DNA of 64,000 nt from Pseudomonas alcaliphila JAB1 (GTDB lineage Bacteria; Pseudomonadota; Gammaproteobacteria; Pseudomonadales; Pseudomonadaceae), in assembly GCF_001941865.1 (NCBI RefSeq), contig NZ_CP016162.1:1736001-1800000 (forward strand), in the 5' to 3' direction. The translations under genes and the position numbers were made by a program. The notes under the pieces were generated by a model that was given only the letters and a program-made list of their open reading frames with translations, ran no database searches and had not been told where the DNA came from. Shown here piece after piece: positions 8,483 through 16,780 of the stretch; position 1 is the first letter of the stretch; every line of letters begins with the position of its first letter.

Positions 8483-9793
8483 ATGTCATCGTCAACGATG
8501 GCGCAGCGCGTGGCCGTGGCCATCAACGCGCAGCGCAACGAGCTGTGGCCGGCGCTGGCCGGTTTCACCCTGTTCTTCTGCCTGTTCTCGGGCTACTTCA
8601 TGCTGCGGCCGATCCGCGAGGCGATGGGCATCGTCTCGGGGGTGGAGAACCTGCAATGGCTGTTCACCGCCACCTTCGTGGTGATGCTGATCGCGGTGCC
8701 ATTGTTCGCCTGGCTGAGTTCGCGCGTGCCGCGCATTCACTTCATCGACTGGGTGTATGGTTTCTTCACCCTGAATCTGGCGTTGTTCGCGCTGTTGTTT
8801 TTCAGTGCTGATGAGAGCCTGTGGCTGGCGCGCAGCTTCTACGTGTGGATTTCGGTCTACAACCTGTTCGTCGTCTCGGTGGCCTGGAGCCTGATGGCTG
8901 ACGTGTTCGACAGTGAACAGGCCAAGCGCCTGTTCGCCTTCATCGCCGCCGGTGCCAGCGTTGGCGGCCTGGTCGGCCCGGCGTTGAGTGCCTTGCTGGT
9001 GAGCACGCTGGGGCAGAGTGGGCTGATTCTGCTGGCCGCGGTGCTGCTGGCCGTGGCGCTGTCGCTCAAGCAGGTGCTGATGCGCTGGCGCGAGGAGGGT
9101 GGCGCGGGGCGTGCCGGTGCCGTGCGGGCGGAAAGCCCGCGGCGCCCGGTGCCGGGCAATCCGTTCAGTGGCCTGATGCGCGTGCTGTCTTCGCCCTACC
9201 TGTTTGGCATCGCCGGTTTCGTCATCCTGCTGGCGACGGCCAGTACCTTTCTCTATTTCGAACAGGCCCGCCTGGTGGCCGAGCTGTTCCCGGATCGCGC
9301 CGATCAGGTGCGGGTGTTCGGCGTGATCGACTTCGTGGTGCAGGCCGGCGCGCTGATTGCCCAGTTGTTCATCACTGGGCGTGTCGCGCGGCGTATGGGG
9401 GTGCGGGTGTTGCTGGCCTGCGTGCCGCTGCTGGTGTGTGTCGGCTTCATCGGTCTGGCCTTGATGCCGACCTTCGCCATGCTGGCGGCGCTGATGATCG
9501 TGCGCCGTATCGGTGAATACGCCTTCGTGCGGCCAGGACGGGAAATGCTCTTCGCGCCGCTGGATGCCGAGAGCAAGTACAAGGCGAAGAACTTCATCGA
9601 CACGGTGGTCTATCGCGCGGGCGATGCCATGAGTGGCTGGCTCAAGAGCCTGCTCGACATGCTGGCTCAGGGCGCCTGGCTGGTGGCATTGGTGGGCGCT
9701 GCCTGTGCGGCGCTGTGGGGATTGCTCGGTTGGTACCTGGGCGGGCAGGCCGATCAGCGTAGTGCCGAGCAGCAGTTGGCGGCGACCAGCTAG
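8483..9793 (+). CDS. MFS-like transporter of the NTP/NDP-exchange type
   Basis: A 436-residue protein with about 12 membrane helices, starting MSSSTMAQRVAVAI 7 nt after GAGGAA. Phrases such as SGYFMLRPIREAMGI, LMADVFDSEQAKRLFAFIAAGASVG and AFVRPGREMLFAPL resemble the free-living bacterial relatives of plastid/rickettsial ATP:ADP translocases, usually annotated Npt1/Npt2 or MFS. A nucleotide substrate is not established for these homologues. It lies 46 nt after the SDR gene, with which it may be co-transcribed, and ends at a hairpin (9822-9846). Confidence 0.7.
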   Translation: MSSSTMAQRVAVAINAQRNELWPALAGFTLFFCLFSGYFMLRPIREAMGIVSGVENLQWLFTATFVVMLIAVPLFAWLSSRVPRIHFIDWVYGFFTLNLALFALLFFSADESLWLARSFYVWISVYNLFVVSVAWSLMADVFDSEQAKRLFAFIAAGASVGGLVGPALSALLVSTLGQSGLILLAAVLLAVALSLKQVLMRWREEGGAGRAGAVRAESPRRPVPGNPFSGLMRVLSSPYLFGIAGFVILLATASTFLYFEQARLVAELFPDRADQVRVFGVIDFVVQAGALIAQLFITGRVARRMGVRVLLACVPLLVCVGFIGLALMPTFAMLAALMIVRRIGEYAFVRPGREMLFAPLDAESKYKAKNFIDTVVYRAGDAMSGWLKSLLDMLAQGAWLVALVGAACAALWGLLGWYLGGQADQRSAEQQLAATS

Positions 9794-9821
9794 CTCAGTG
9801 CAACCCTGCCGTTGCAGCGAT

Positions 9822-9846
9822 GCGGGAGTCGGTGGCCAACTCCCGC
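9822..9846. terminator. Hairpin between converging genes
   Basis: GCGGGAGT and ACTCCCGC form an 8-bp outer stem with additional GG/CC pairing inside. It lies between the transporter (+) and the GST (-), where a shared terminator is expected, although no strong T run is present. Confidence 0.6.
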
Positions 9847-9853
9847 AACATCA

Positions 9854-10555
9854 TCAGCCGCGCGCGGGAATGTTCAGCCCGCGCTGCACCGCCGGGCGGG
9901 TGAGGAAGGCATCGAGCACGCGGCGCACGTTGGCGAAGCGTTCGAACTGCACCAGATCACCGGCCTCGTAGAAGCCCACCAGGTTGCGAATCCAGGGGAA
10001 TACGGCAATGTCGGCGATGCTGTACTCGCCGGTAATCCAGTCACGGCCTTGCAGATGCTGGTCGAGCACACCCAGCAGGCGAACGGATTCGGCCACGTAG
10101 CGGTCACGCGGGCGTTTGTCCTCGTACTCGGCACCCGCAAATTTGTGGAAGAAGCCGAGCTGGCCGAACATCGGTCCCAGGCCGCCCATCTGCCACATCA
10201 ACCATTGAATCGTCTCGTAGCGGGCAGCGGCGTCCTGTGGCAGCAGCTTGCCGGTCTTTTCCGCGAGGTAGATCAGAATCGCCCCGGACTCGAACAGCGG
10301 TAGCGGATGGCCATTGGGTCCATCGGGATCGAGGATGGCGGGAATCTTGTTGTTCGGCGCCAGCGAGAGAAACTCGGGGCTGAATTGATCGTCGCTGGCA
10401 AAGTCGACCAGGTGAGGTTCGTAGGGTAGGCCGATTTCTTCCAGCATGATCGAGGCCTTGACCCCGTTGGGCGTGGGCAGCGAGTACAGCTGCAGGCGCT
10501 CGGGATGCTGGGCGGGCCATTTGCGGGTGATGTGGAAGGGGCTGAGGTCGGTCAT
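9854..10555 (-). CDS. Glutathione S-transferase family protein, Nu-class (YfcG/YghU-like)
   Basis: A 233-residue cytosolic thioredoxin-fold protein. The N-terminal domain has YSLPTPNGVKASIMLEE, SPNNKIPAI-type APNNKIPAI and the glutathione-contacting LFESGAILIYLAEKTG. The C-terminal all-alpha domain has QMGGLGPMFGQ and YSIADIAVFPW. These are hallmarks of E. coli YfcG/YghU, which act as glutathione-dependent disulfide-bond oxidoreductases rather than classical conjugating enzymes. The start MTDLSPFH at 10555 has GGAA at a suitable distance; two upstream Met codons are in frame. It stands alone next to an intergenic element. Confidence 0.87.
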   Translation of the reverse strand: MTDLSPFHITRKWPAQHPERLQLYSLPTPNGVKASIMLEEIGLPYEPHLVDFASDDQFSPEFLSLAPNNKIPAILDPDGPNGHPLPLFESGAILIYLAEKTGKLLPQDAAARYETIQWLMWQMGGLGPMFGQLGFFHKFAGAEYEDKRPRDRYVAESVRLLGVLDQHLQGRDWITGEYSIADIAVFPWIRNLVGFYEAGDLVQFERFANVRRVLDAFLTRPAVQRGLNIPARG

Positions 10556-10582
10556 GTGGGGTTCCATGTCGATTGGGCCTAA

Positions 10583-10752
10583 GAGCCTGTTCACGATCTG
10601 CTGCGCGTCGGCGCTACTGCGTTAAAAACAAGCTGGATCGCCAGCCCGGTCGGAATGCTCATTTACCATTCGTAAAGTCGAGCGCGACTCCGAGCGTTCC
10701 TCGCTTGTTTTTGCCTTGTATCGCTCTAGCTCGCGAGATCCTGAACAGCCTC
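10583..10752. repeat. MITE-like intergenic repeat with ~50-bp imperfect terminal inverted repeats
   Basis: The left end GAGCCTGTTCACGATCT and the complement of the right end GAGGCTGTTCAGGATCT match, and both arms continue to an AAAACAAGC word. The interior contains ATGCTCATTTAC...CGTAAAG. The same core words occur in the elements at 35307-35496 and 56097-56235. No transposase is encoded. With the flanks it fills the ~350-bp gap between the GST and HIT genes. Confidence 0.65.
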
Positions 10753-10905
10753 TACGAAAGAGGCGATCAGAACACGAGTGGCTGGGGCGCAGGAAATCGA
10801 TCCAGCTGCTAGTAGTCATCGACTCGAGCAATCCTGCCTGGTTCCCTGCGTGCGAGCGAGGCGGTATGGTGGGTTTTTCATCCACCCGGCACGGAACCCA
10901 TCGGC

Positions 10906-11343
10906 ATGAGCCTGCACGGTACTTACGATCCCCAGAACATCTTCGCCCTGATCATTCGTGGCGACTTGCCCTGCTACAAACTCTACGAGGACGACGATGT
11001 ACTGGCCTTCCTCGATCTATTCCCGCAATCCAGGGGCCACAGCCTGGTGATCCCCAAGCGCGCTGCTGCGCGCAATATCCTGGAAATCGACGACGCCAGC
11101 CTGGCCAAGGTCATGGCCGTGGTGAAGAAGGTCACCCAGGCAGTCGTCGACGAACTGCAACCCGCTGGTGTGCAGGTCGCGCAGTTCAACGGTGCGCCTG
11201 CCGGGCAGACGGTGTTCCATATCCACGTGCACGTGATCCCGCGCTTCGAGGGCGAGGGGCTGGGTATTCACGCGGCCACCAAGGCCGACCCGGCCGAGCT
11301 GGAAGCGCTGCAGGCACGTCTGGTCAAACGCCTGCAAGGCTGA
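10906..11343 (+). CDS. HIT-family protein (nucleotide hydrolase/transferase)
   Basis: A 145-residue histidine-triad protein. The triad HIHVHVIPRF lies near residue 105 and the N-terminal phrase FALIIRGDLPCYKLYEDDDVLAFLD is typical of the Hint branch. Such enzymes hydrolyse adenosine phosphoramidates or related nucleotide conjugates in the cytosol. The length is standard. The start ATG at 10906 follows ACGGAACC. A hairpin terminator follows at 11352-11380. Confidence 0.9.
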   Translation: MSLHGTYDPQNIFALIIRGDLPCYKLYEDDDVLAFLDLFPQSRGHSLVIPKRAAARNILEIDDASLAKVMAVVKKVTQAVVDELQPAGVQVAQFNGAPAGQTVFHIHVHVIPRFEGEGLGIHAATKADPAELEALQARLVKRLQG

Positions 11344-11351
11344 AGCGGTAT

Positions 11352-11380
11352 TGCCCCGGACGAGTGACTCGGCCGGGGCA
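11352..11380. terminator. Hairpin terminator between converging genes
   Basis: TGCCCCGG and CCGGGGCA flank an inner CGAGT/ACTCG pairing, giving a long, slightly bulged GC-rich stem between the HIT gene (+) and the DUF2790 gene (-). No T run follows. Confidence 0.65.
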
Positions 11381-11396
11381 TCAGGCAACCTGTGGT

Positions 11397-11663
11397 TTAG
11401 CCGTTCTGGTTGCTCAGCCCGCCCCACTCGACGAAACGCACTGCGTGCACTTCGCCCTGGCTGTCGCGGTAGACCATGACGCTGGGCACTACACCGCTCT
11501 TGCGGCTGTTGTCGGTGCGCTGCAGAACCTGGTCGATGTCCAGCTGCATGCCGTACTGGTATTCCTGCACATCCACTTTGGTGCTGGCAGGTGCTTTCTC
11601 GCTGGCGAAGGCCATGGGGGCGAAAGCGGCGAGGAGGGTGGCGTTGAGGGCTGCGAATTTCAT
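11397..11663 (-). CDS. DUF2790-type small exported protein
   Basis: An 88-residue protein with an N-terminal signal peptide (MKFAALNATLLAAFAPMAFA). The mature part, with YQYGMQLDIDQVLQRT, CGV-like SGVVPSVMVYRDSQGEVHAVRF, fits the pseudomonad DUF2790 family of small periplasmic proteins. These are often induced by metal or oxidative stress; the molecular function is unknown. It diverges from the lipoprotein gene at 11849, sharing a ~185-bp promoter region. Confidence 0.75.
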   Translation of the reverse strand: MKFAALNATLLAAFAPMAFASEKAPASTKVDVQEYQYGMQLDIDQVLQRTDNSRKSGVVPSVMVYRDSQGEVHAVRFVEWGGLSNQNG

Positions 11664-11848
11664 CTGGATAGTCTCCGATCAGTTGCGCCCGACTCAGGTG
11701 GCGCTGGGTTCGAGAGAGATGAAAACACCGCGACCTTCATTGCAGAAATCGATGCTTGTTCTAGCGAAAATCGCTGTCATCGATATCTTGCCCGCCGGCT
11801 CGCCAAGCCCAATACTCAGGCGGCATTCATCTGCCCATGGAGGGCTTC

Positions 11849-12274
11849 ATGCGCTCGATCCTCATCGCTCTACCGCTGTTGCTGCTGGCCGGTTGTTCAT
11901 CGTTTCGGGGCGACCCCGAGCACATCAAACCGGTACCGGAAGATCGCCTGCTGGCCTTTCAGGAGGCGCAGGCGAACAGTGCGCAGATCGTGGTCAATCG
12001 CGACTTCGGGGTGATGGGAGGCGGCTGCTTCGTGGCCATCGAGGTGGATCGCAAGGTCGCTGCACGCATCGGCGTCGGCGAGGTCGCGACCTTCCAGGTG
12101 CCGCCCGGCACGCGCGTGGTCGGCATCACCCCAGACCGCATGGACGACACCCTGTGCGGCATGGGCCGCCTGCTGCGAGAGGTGGCAGTGCCGGTGAAAA
12201 GTGGGGAGATCCAACACCTGCGCATCGTCAGCCAGAACAAGGGTGGCTTCGATATCCGCCCGGACAAGCCCTGA
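11849..12274 (+). CDS. Putative lipoprotein
   Basis: A 141-residue protein with a clear lipobox (LLLLAGCSS, Cys16), so it should be lipidated and membrane-anchored facing the periplasm. The start at 11849 is preceded by GGAGGG with 4-nt spacing; an ATG four codons upstream is less well placed. The mature part contains NRDFGVMGGGCFVAIEVD and VPPGTRVVGITPD, resembling the DUF2846-like lipoproteins that carry a small beta-domain with FxVPPG. Function unknown. Confidence 0.72.
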   Translation: MRSILIALPLLLLAGCSSFRGDPEHIKPVPEDRLLAFQEAQANSAQIVVNRDFGVMGGGCFVAIEVDRKVAARIGVGEVATFQVPPGTRVVGITPDRMDDTLCGMGRLLREVAVPVKSGEIQHLRIVSQNKGGFDIRPDKP

Positions 12275-12351
12275 TCGCGTTGCCGCTGTGCGAGCGTTCA
12301 TGTCGAGCGTGACGCCAGGCGGTTAGTATTCCCCGCATCACAACAGGGAGC

Positions 12352-13641
12352 ATGAACGTGAATGGACTGCCGATCGCCATCGTAGGGGCGGGTACCGCGG
12401 GTCTCGCCACGGCGATATTCCTCGCCCGTCAGGGTTATGCGGTTCGACTCCTGGAACGGGTCGAACAGCTGCAGCCGGTGGGCGCCGGCATCCTCTTGCA
12501 GCCTTCCGGCTTGGCTGTGCTGCAGCGTCTGGGCCTGCTGGCCGAGTGCACCGCGTTGGGTGCGCCGGTCAGCCGCCTGTACGGCACCAGCTGTCAGGGC
12601 CGGGTGATCCTCGATACCCGTTATCACGACTGGCAGCCAGGCAGCTTTGGCCTTGGCATTCACCGCGGCGTGTTGATGACGGCATTGCTCAATGCCGCGC
12701 AGCGTGCCGGTGTGCAGGTGGAAACCGGTGTGGCGGTGAGCCGCTTCGAGCAAGCCAACGGCCATGTTCGCCTGCTGCAGGAGCAGGCGGATGGCCGTGA
12801 ACAACCCCTGGGCGATTTCGCCGCGTTGATCCTGGCCGATGGCACGCGTTCGACCCTGCGCGCGCAGATGCAGGTGCGGCAGTGGTCGCGCCCCTATCCA
12901 TGGGGCGCTCTATGGAGCATGTTGCCGACTTCGCCGGCGACCGAGTCCGGCGAGCTGCGCCAGTGGTACCGCGGCTGCCGCGAGATGTTCGGGCTGATGC
13001 CGACCGGATGCACCCACCAAGCCCGGGAGAAATCGCTGACCAGCCTGTTCTGGAGCCTGCCACTGAACGAGCACGAGAGGTGGCGCAGCAGCGGGCTGGA
13101 GGCCTGGAAGACCCGCGTGCGCAACCTCGTCGGCGAGGCTTCAGAGGCCTATCTGCAGCAGATCGATGATCCCGCGCAACTGACCCTGGCGGCCTATGCG
13201 GACGTGCGCATGCAGCGCTGGAACGATGGTCGCGTGCTTGCCATCGGTGATTGCGCCCACGCCATGAGCCCGCAACTGGGGCAGGGCGCCAATATGGCGT
13301 TGGTCGATGCCGCTGCACTGGCCGATGCTCTCGGCAATGCCGGTGACGAGCACCAGCAAGCGCTTGACTGGAATACCATCTTCACCCGCTACGGTGATAC
13401 CCGTCGTGATCACCTGCGCTACTACCGTCAGGCCAGCCGCCTGTTGACGCCACTGTTCCAGTCCAACAGCAACACCCTGGCCGTGCTACGCGATATCGCC
13501 CTGACGTTGGCTCGGCACAACAGTTTCGGCCGCCAGCACGCGGTTAGCACGCTGGTCGGTGCACGCGGCGGCTGGCTTTGGTCGGGGGCGCAGAAGCGCG
13601 AGCTGCACGCCTGGAAGGGTGAGCGCGAGGTCTGGGAGTAG
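12352..13641 (+). CDS. FAD-dependent monooxygenase (UbiH/salicylate hydroxylase type)
   Basis: A 429-residue flavoprotein monooxygenase of group A. The N-terminal dinucleotide fold has IVGAGTAGLATAIFLA (residues ~9-24) with an acidic end LLERVEQ. The second FAD motif GDCAHAMSPQLGQGANMAL lies near residue 299. These enzymes hydroxylate aromatic or polycyclic substrates with NAD(P)H and O2 in the cytosol. It stands alone, 77 nt after the lipoprotein, and converges on the toxin-immunity cluster. The substrate is unknown. Confidence 0.85.
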   Translation: MNVNGLPIAIVGAGTAGLATAIFLARQGYAVRLLERVEQLQPVGAGILLQPSGLAVLQRLGLLAECTALGAPVSRLYGTSCQGRVILDTRYHDWQPGSFGLGIHRGVLMTALLNAAQRAGVQVETGVAVSRFEQANGHVRLLQEQADGREQPLGDFAALILADGTRSTLRAQMQVRQWSRPYPWGALWSMLPTSPATESGELRQWYRGCREMFGLMPTGCTHQAREKSLTSLFWSLPLNEHERWRSSGLEAWKTRVRNLVGEASEAYLQQIDDPAQLTLAAYADVRMQRWNDGRVLAIGDCAHAMSPQLGQGANMALVDAAALADALGNAGDEHQQALDWNTIFTRYGDTRRDHLRYYRQASRLLTPLFQSNSNTLAVLRDIALTLARHNSFGRQHAVSTLVGARGGWLWSGAQKRELHAWKGEREVWE

Positions 13642-13642
13642 C

Positions 13643-14122
13643 CTATCTGCCGCTGTCGCTGGCAAAGCGCTGTTCCAGAGCAGCGACGACTTGATGTAGC
13701 GCATCGATCGGATCGACATCGTTTTGCGCGTAGATGCTGCATGAGGCCATATCGTCCGGGTAGCCGAACTCCGCATAGAGTTCCTGCAACCGTTCGATCT
13801 TGTCCTCATCGGCAAGCGAGGAGTGTTGCAGTTCCGAGAGCATGGCTAGCCGCCATTTCTCCAGAGCATGCGACCGTTTTTCCTGAAGATCGATACCCTC
13901 TTTCTTGCACAGGGTTGCCAGCAAGGCGACTACTTCGTCATCACTCAGGGCGTCGCTGCCGGCCAGAACGGCAATATCACTGTCCTGCTGACCGGCAGAC
14001 AGTAGCTTGAAGGCATGCTCGGATACTGCGTCCTTGTTTATCCAGCCGTTATTCAAACCGATCGCCAGGGTCGGCCAGTCAACCAGGTTGCGCTTAGCAA
14101 GCTCGGAAAAATATTCGTTCAT
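13643..14122 (-). CDS. DUF2247-like putative immunity protein
   Basis: A 159-residue soluble, acidic, mostly helical protein starting MNEYFSELAKRNLVDWPTLAIGLNNGWI. That opening and the overall length resemble DUF2247, a family frequently found as immunity proteins beside polymorphic toxins; the match is from memory and not certain. It is the last gene of the minus-strand train that starts with the toxin at 18298. Its stop lies directly against the end of the convergent monooxygenase. It probably protects against a toxin no longer encoded nearby. Confidence 0.5.
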   Translation of the reverse strand: MNEYFSELAKRNLVDWPTLAIGLNNGWINKDAVSEHAFKLLSAGQQDSDIAVLAGSDALSDDEVVALLATLCKKEGIDLQEKRSHALEKWRLAMLSELQHSSLADEDKIERLQELYAEFGYPDDMASCSIYAQNDVDPIDALHQVVAALEQRFASDSGR

Positions 14123-14219
14123 TACTACCCCTTAAGGTCGGGCAACTTGGTTGGGGAAGCCTGTCACTTTCCCGCCAGGAATGAGGCGTCGATGCGTAAC
14201 TCGCTGGTGATGGATTTAC

Positions 14220-14690
14220 TCATTGCTCTTCTGTATCTGCGAGGGACCATCTGGCTATGGTGACGAAGACTTCACCGCTATCGACGTCGCAAATATAACG
14301 AGCTTCTCCGCATGAATTGCCATGTTTGGTAAGTAGATTACTGTTCCAGCATTGGGAAATTATTTGCGCTAGAGCGATAGCCTGCTCGGTTGTCAAGTTG
14401 TCAAACAGTCCTGTGATTTCCAGTAAATTCATCCAGTACTGAGTGCGATCCATATCTTGTGTTGTTTTTATGAGGTCTAGGTAACGATTCGCATCGAAAA
14501 GCTCGCCAATAAATGCCCGGTCGTCGACAATTTCTATTGCGGGAGACATTAGTTGTGCGTAATGGAGGAGGAAATCGAAGTGCAGGGGAGTAGTGGTATA
14601 TACAGCTTGCACGTAGTCGATGCCGGAAGTGGCTGGATCGTTGTTGGCTTTCTTGAAATCAGTAAAGCTGAATAGTTGATTATTATGCAT
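14220..14690 (-). CDS. Hypothetical protein in immunity gene train
   Basis: A 156-residue protein starting MHNNQLFSFTDFKKANNDP. No family was recognised. It has no signal peptide or membrane segment and a lower GC content than the flanking core genes. Its position in a minus-strand series of similarly sized small genes downstream of a toxin suggests an immunity role. It is separated from its neighbours by ~80-100 bp, so it may have its own promoter. Confidence 0.5.
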   Translation of the reverse strand: MHNNQLFSFTDFKKANNDPATSGIDYVQAVYTTTPLHFDFLLHYAQLMSPAIEIVDDRAFIGELFDANRYLDLIKTTQDMDRTQYWMNLLEITGLFDNLTTEQAIALAQIISQCWNSNLLTKHGNSCGEARYICDVDSGEVFVTIARWSLADTEEQ

Positions 14691-14771
14691 GTGTGTTGTT
14701 CTCGCCTAAGATTTTTCTGACGCAGGCCGGCAACGGTACGCTGAATTAGCGGTGAAGAACGTGCGTAGGTA

Positions 14772-15245
14772 TCATTGATCCGTGTTTATGGCTATCAGCG
14801 GGTAGTCACTCCAGGCAACCTGGTTTTCAGCGAATAGGCCGTGGAGCGCTGCGACAAGCCCCTGACTTAGCTCCCCTTGAGGAAGATCACGAATTCCATA
14901 CTTCTCGATAAGGCTATGGCATCTGTCTTTGGCACTGATGTCCCATAGATACCAATGTGAGGTTTCCTTGATGTCCGAGCTGAAAGGGTTGTGATGGGCA
15001 AGTGACTTTATGTAATCGAGTGCAGCGGACTTCATCGTTGACGAGTCGTCAGCTATCAACGCTGGGATATAGAGGAGGTCGCTAGCGAGAAGGCGATAGA
15101 GGGTGTCTACCGCCAGCTGCCAACGCAAAGTGGCGCCCTTGCTGTTTGTCAGCCCACTGGTCATGGCATCCGCGCAATAGCTGTCATAGCAGAACACACG
15201 TAGCCAATCTTGAATTTCCAGTGCTGGGTATTCAGGTGCGCTCAT
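14772..15245 (-). CDS. Hypothetical protein in immunity gene train
   Basis: A 157-residue acidic protein starting MSAPEYPALEIQDWLRVFCYDSYCADAM. It is predicted to be soluble and rich in Trp and aromatic residues. No family was recognised. Size, strand and place in the train behind the toxin gene at 16781-18298 suggest a further immunity protein. GC is below the window average, as expected for transferred DNA. Confidence 0.5.
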   Translation of the reverse strand: MSAPEYPALEIQDWLRVFCYDSYCADAMTSGLTNSKGATLRWQLAVDTLYRLLASDLLYIPALIADDSSTMKSAALDYIKSLAHHNPFSSDIKETSHWYLWDISAKDRCHSLIEKYGIRDLPQGELSQGLVAALHGLFAENQVAWSDYPLIAINTDQ

Positions 15246-15317
15246 TGGCCATTTCTGTTTTCTCGGGAGTTCAAGTTCTGCTGATTTTCTATTTTTTCTA
15301 ACGATGATGTTGAAGAA

Positions 15318-15743
15318 TCAGATATCTGGATAAGTTTCCATAAACCATTCGATGGTGTCTTTCATTCGATGTGCTTTTTCTGTGTCCAGATTCTTGATGG
15401 TTTCTTTCAGTGTCTTTGCTGCTTCGAGAACTTCAGGGTGATCCACTGCTATGCCGGAGTCTACAGTTGTGCATTCGATCATCGCGTCCAATGTGGCTGT
15501 ACTGAGGTATTCTGGCGGGTTCTTGATTAGTTCAATCACTTTCTGAATATTAAGCGAGTAAAGCGTTTGAAAAGCAAACGCCTGGAAATGCTCGTCGCCC
15601 TTGTCGTGGCGAACTATATCCAGTGCCAGCTGCTCGGCGAGCTCTTTGTTCAGTTGCCCCGGCTGACTCAGGGCCTCTGCGGCTTCGTCATAGTCGCTGA
15701 GTTCGAGAACCGTCATCGACAGTGTGTTTTCGATGGATGTCAT
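15318..15743 (-). CDS. Hypothetical helical protein in immunity gene train
   Basis: A 141-residue acidic helical protein starting MTSIENTLSMTVLELSDYDEA. The repeated helical pattern (AFAFQTLYSLNIQKVIELI, STATLDAMIEC) resembles HEAT-like immunity proteins, but no family can be named. The open frame runs upstream to 15890, but that extension (Arg/His-rich, overlapping the end of the broken gene at 15785-16188 in another frame) is judged not translated. It is part of the toxin-associated train. Confidence 0.5.
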   Translation of the reverse strand: MTSIENTLSMTVLELSDYDEAAEALSQPGQLNKELAEQLALDIVRHDKGDEHFQAFAFQTLYSLNIQKVIELIKNPPEYLSTATLDAMIECTTVDSGIAVDHPEVLEAAKTLKETIKNLDTEKAHRMKDTIEWFMETYPDI

Positions 15744-15784
15744 GAGCCAGTCACTGGTGGTCCGGGCAGCAAGGTGAGCGTCTT

Positions 15785-16188
15785 TCAGGTGGTGAGCAGG
15801 ATCTTCCGGGCATGCGGTTTCACAGCGATCCCATCTTCGACGTCGATGGTGTCGACTGCATACAGTTGCTTGTTCATCGTCGCGAGACACCAGGTGTAGC
15901 CATCAGGCAGAGCCAGGTGCTCAGGTTCCAGCAAGACGTCTGTGGACAGTGAATTGGCCAGATGGATGGCCAGTTGTACGTCGTCAAGGCTCAGCTCATC
16001 CGACGCCCAGGAGAGTCCCAGGCTTTGCTGGATTCGGCCTCGTGGTCAGCGTACTGAAGAAAGACAGCTGCGCGCGCCTTGGGATATTCGAGCGACTCGA
16101 TCCCATCGGGGATTTCTCGGTTGAGCCGCGTGACGATCTCGCGCTCGGGGACTGTTCTTTTGATGAAAATATTGATCGAACGGCTCAT
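15785..16188 (-). pseudogene. Frameshifted immunity-like gene
   Basis: The first part reads MSRSINIFIKRTVPEREIV and continues to a stop at 15991. Near 16030-16045, within the words for HEAESSKAWDS, a -1 shift opens a second frame. It begins around GLSWASDELSLDDVQLAIHL and runs with good coding character (LLEPEHLALPDGYTWC, DVEDGIAVKPHARKILL) to TGA at 15785-15787. The joined product would be about 134 residues, the size of its neighbours. Either the gene is broken or the base sequence has an indel error. It sits in the immunity train; no family was recognised. Confidence 0.6.
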
Positions 16189-16340
16189 TGCGCAGTGTGG
16201 GCGTCTTGAGGGGAGTGAGGCTGTTCGCCGTTGGCTGTCTCCAGACAGGCGAGCGTGTCGACACCAGCGCTTGCCAGTCCGCCTGAGTGGGTCCCTGGCA
16301 CTGGGGTGGTGCCGTCGATTCTCCAGGAGATCAGCGCCAT
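16185..16340 (-). CDS. Possible small ORF or gene remnant between immunity genes
   Basis: A 51-codon frame starting MALISWRIDGTTPVPG whose stop overlaps the start of the following frameshifted gene as ATGA, a typical coupling arrangement. It has no strong ribosome site and no recognisable family. It may be a remnant of a longer gene or chance. It is listed because it fills the otherwise empty gap 16189-16356. Confidence 0.25.
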   Translation of the reverse strand: MALISWRIDGTTPVPGTHSGGLASAGVDTLACLETANGEQPHSPQDAHTAQ

Positions 16341-16356
16341 GTCCCTATCAGGGGGC

Positions 16357-16779
16357 TCAGCGTTGACTGTGCGGGAACCTGATGTTTTCAATGTGCTCGT
16401 CCCACCAGTCCTTATCCGATGTGTATAGGGTGGTCTGGTTGTCTAGCTTGTCGAGTAGCAGCAACTCGTTGTTCATGTACAGCGCCGAGGCTTTGGCCAC
16501 GGGTACCAACTGGTTGATGGTCGCTATCAGAGCGCTCATGCTCTGCTCGTAGTTGCCCAGGTCGGGAGACAGAATGAGCTGGCAGGTGGGGCTGAACTGC
16601 AATTCCTCCCTGCTGAACTCATCGGGCGCTGGGTTTTTCACCAGGCATGCCATCAGGCCGCTGTTGCCTATCTCGCCCTGAACGACATGTTCCCTATCTC
16701 CAAGTGTCCTGAAATCAATCGATGTCATGACGGACGTATACGGCAGGGGGGCTAGATAGAACTGGTAGTCGATCGACAT
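16357..16779 (-). CDS. Candidate cognate immunity protein of the adjacent toxin
   Basis: A 140-residue protein starting MSIDYQFYLAPLPYTSVM. The start codon lies one base after the toxin stop (16781-16783), so the two genes are almost certainly translated together, the arrangement expected for toxin and cognate immunity. It is soluble and acidic with a C-terminal WWDEHIENIRF. The family is not recognised. The immunity role is inferred from position. Confidence 0.6.
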   Translation of the reverse strand: MSIDYQFYLAPLPYTSVMTSIDFRTLGDREHVVQGEIGNSGLMACLVKNPAPDEFSREELQFSPTCQLILSPDLGNYEQSMSALIATINQLVPVAKASALYMNNELLLLDKLDNQTTLYTSDKDWWDEHIENIRFPHSQR

Positions 16780-16780
16780 G

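Noticed and set aside
15744..15890. N-terminal extension of the gene at 15318-15743
   Set aside because: Arg/His-rich, overlaps the end of the frameshifted gene in another frame, and does not match the acidic character of the rest.
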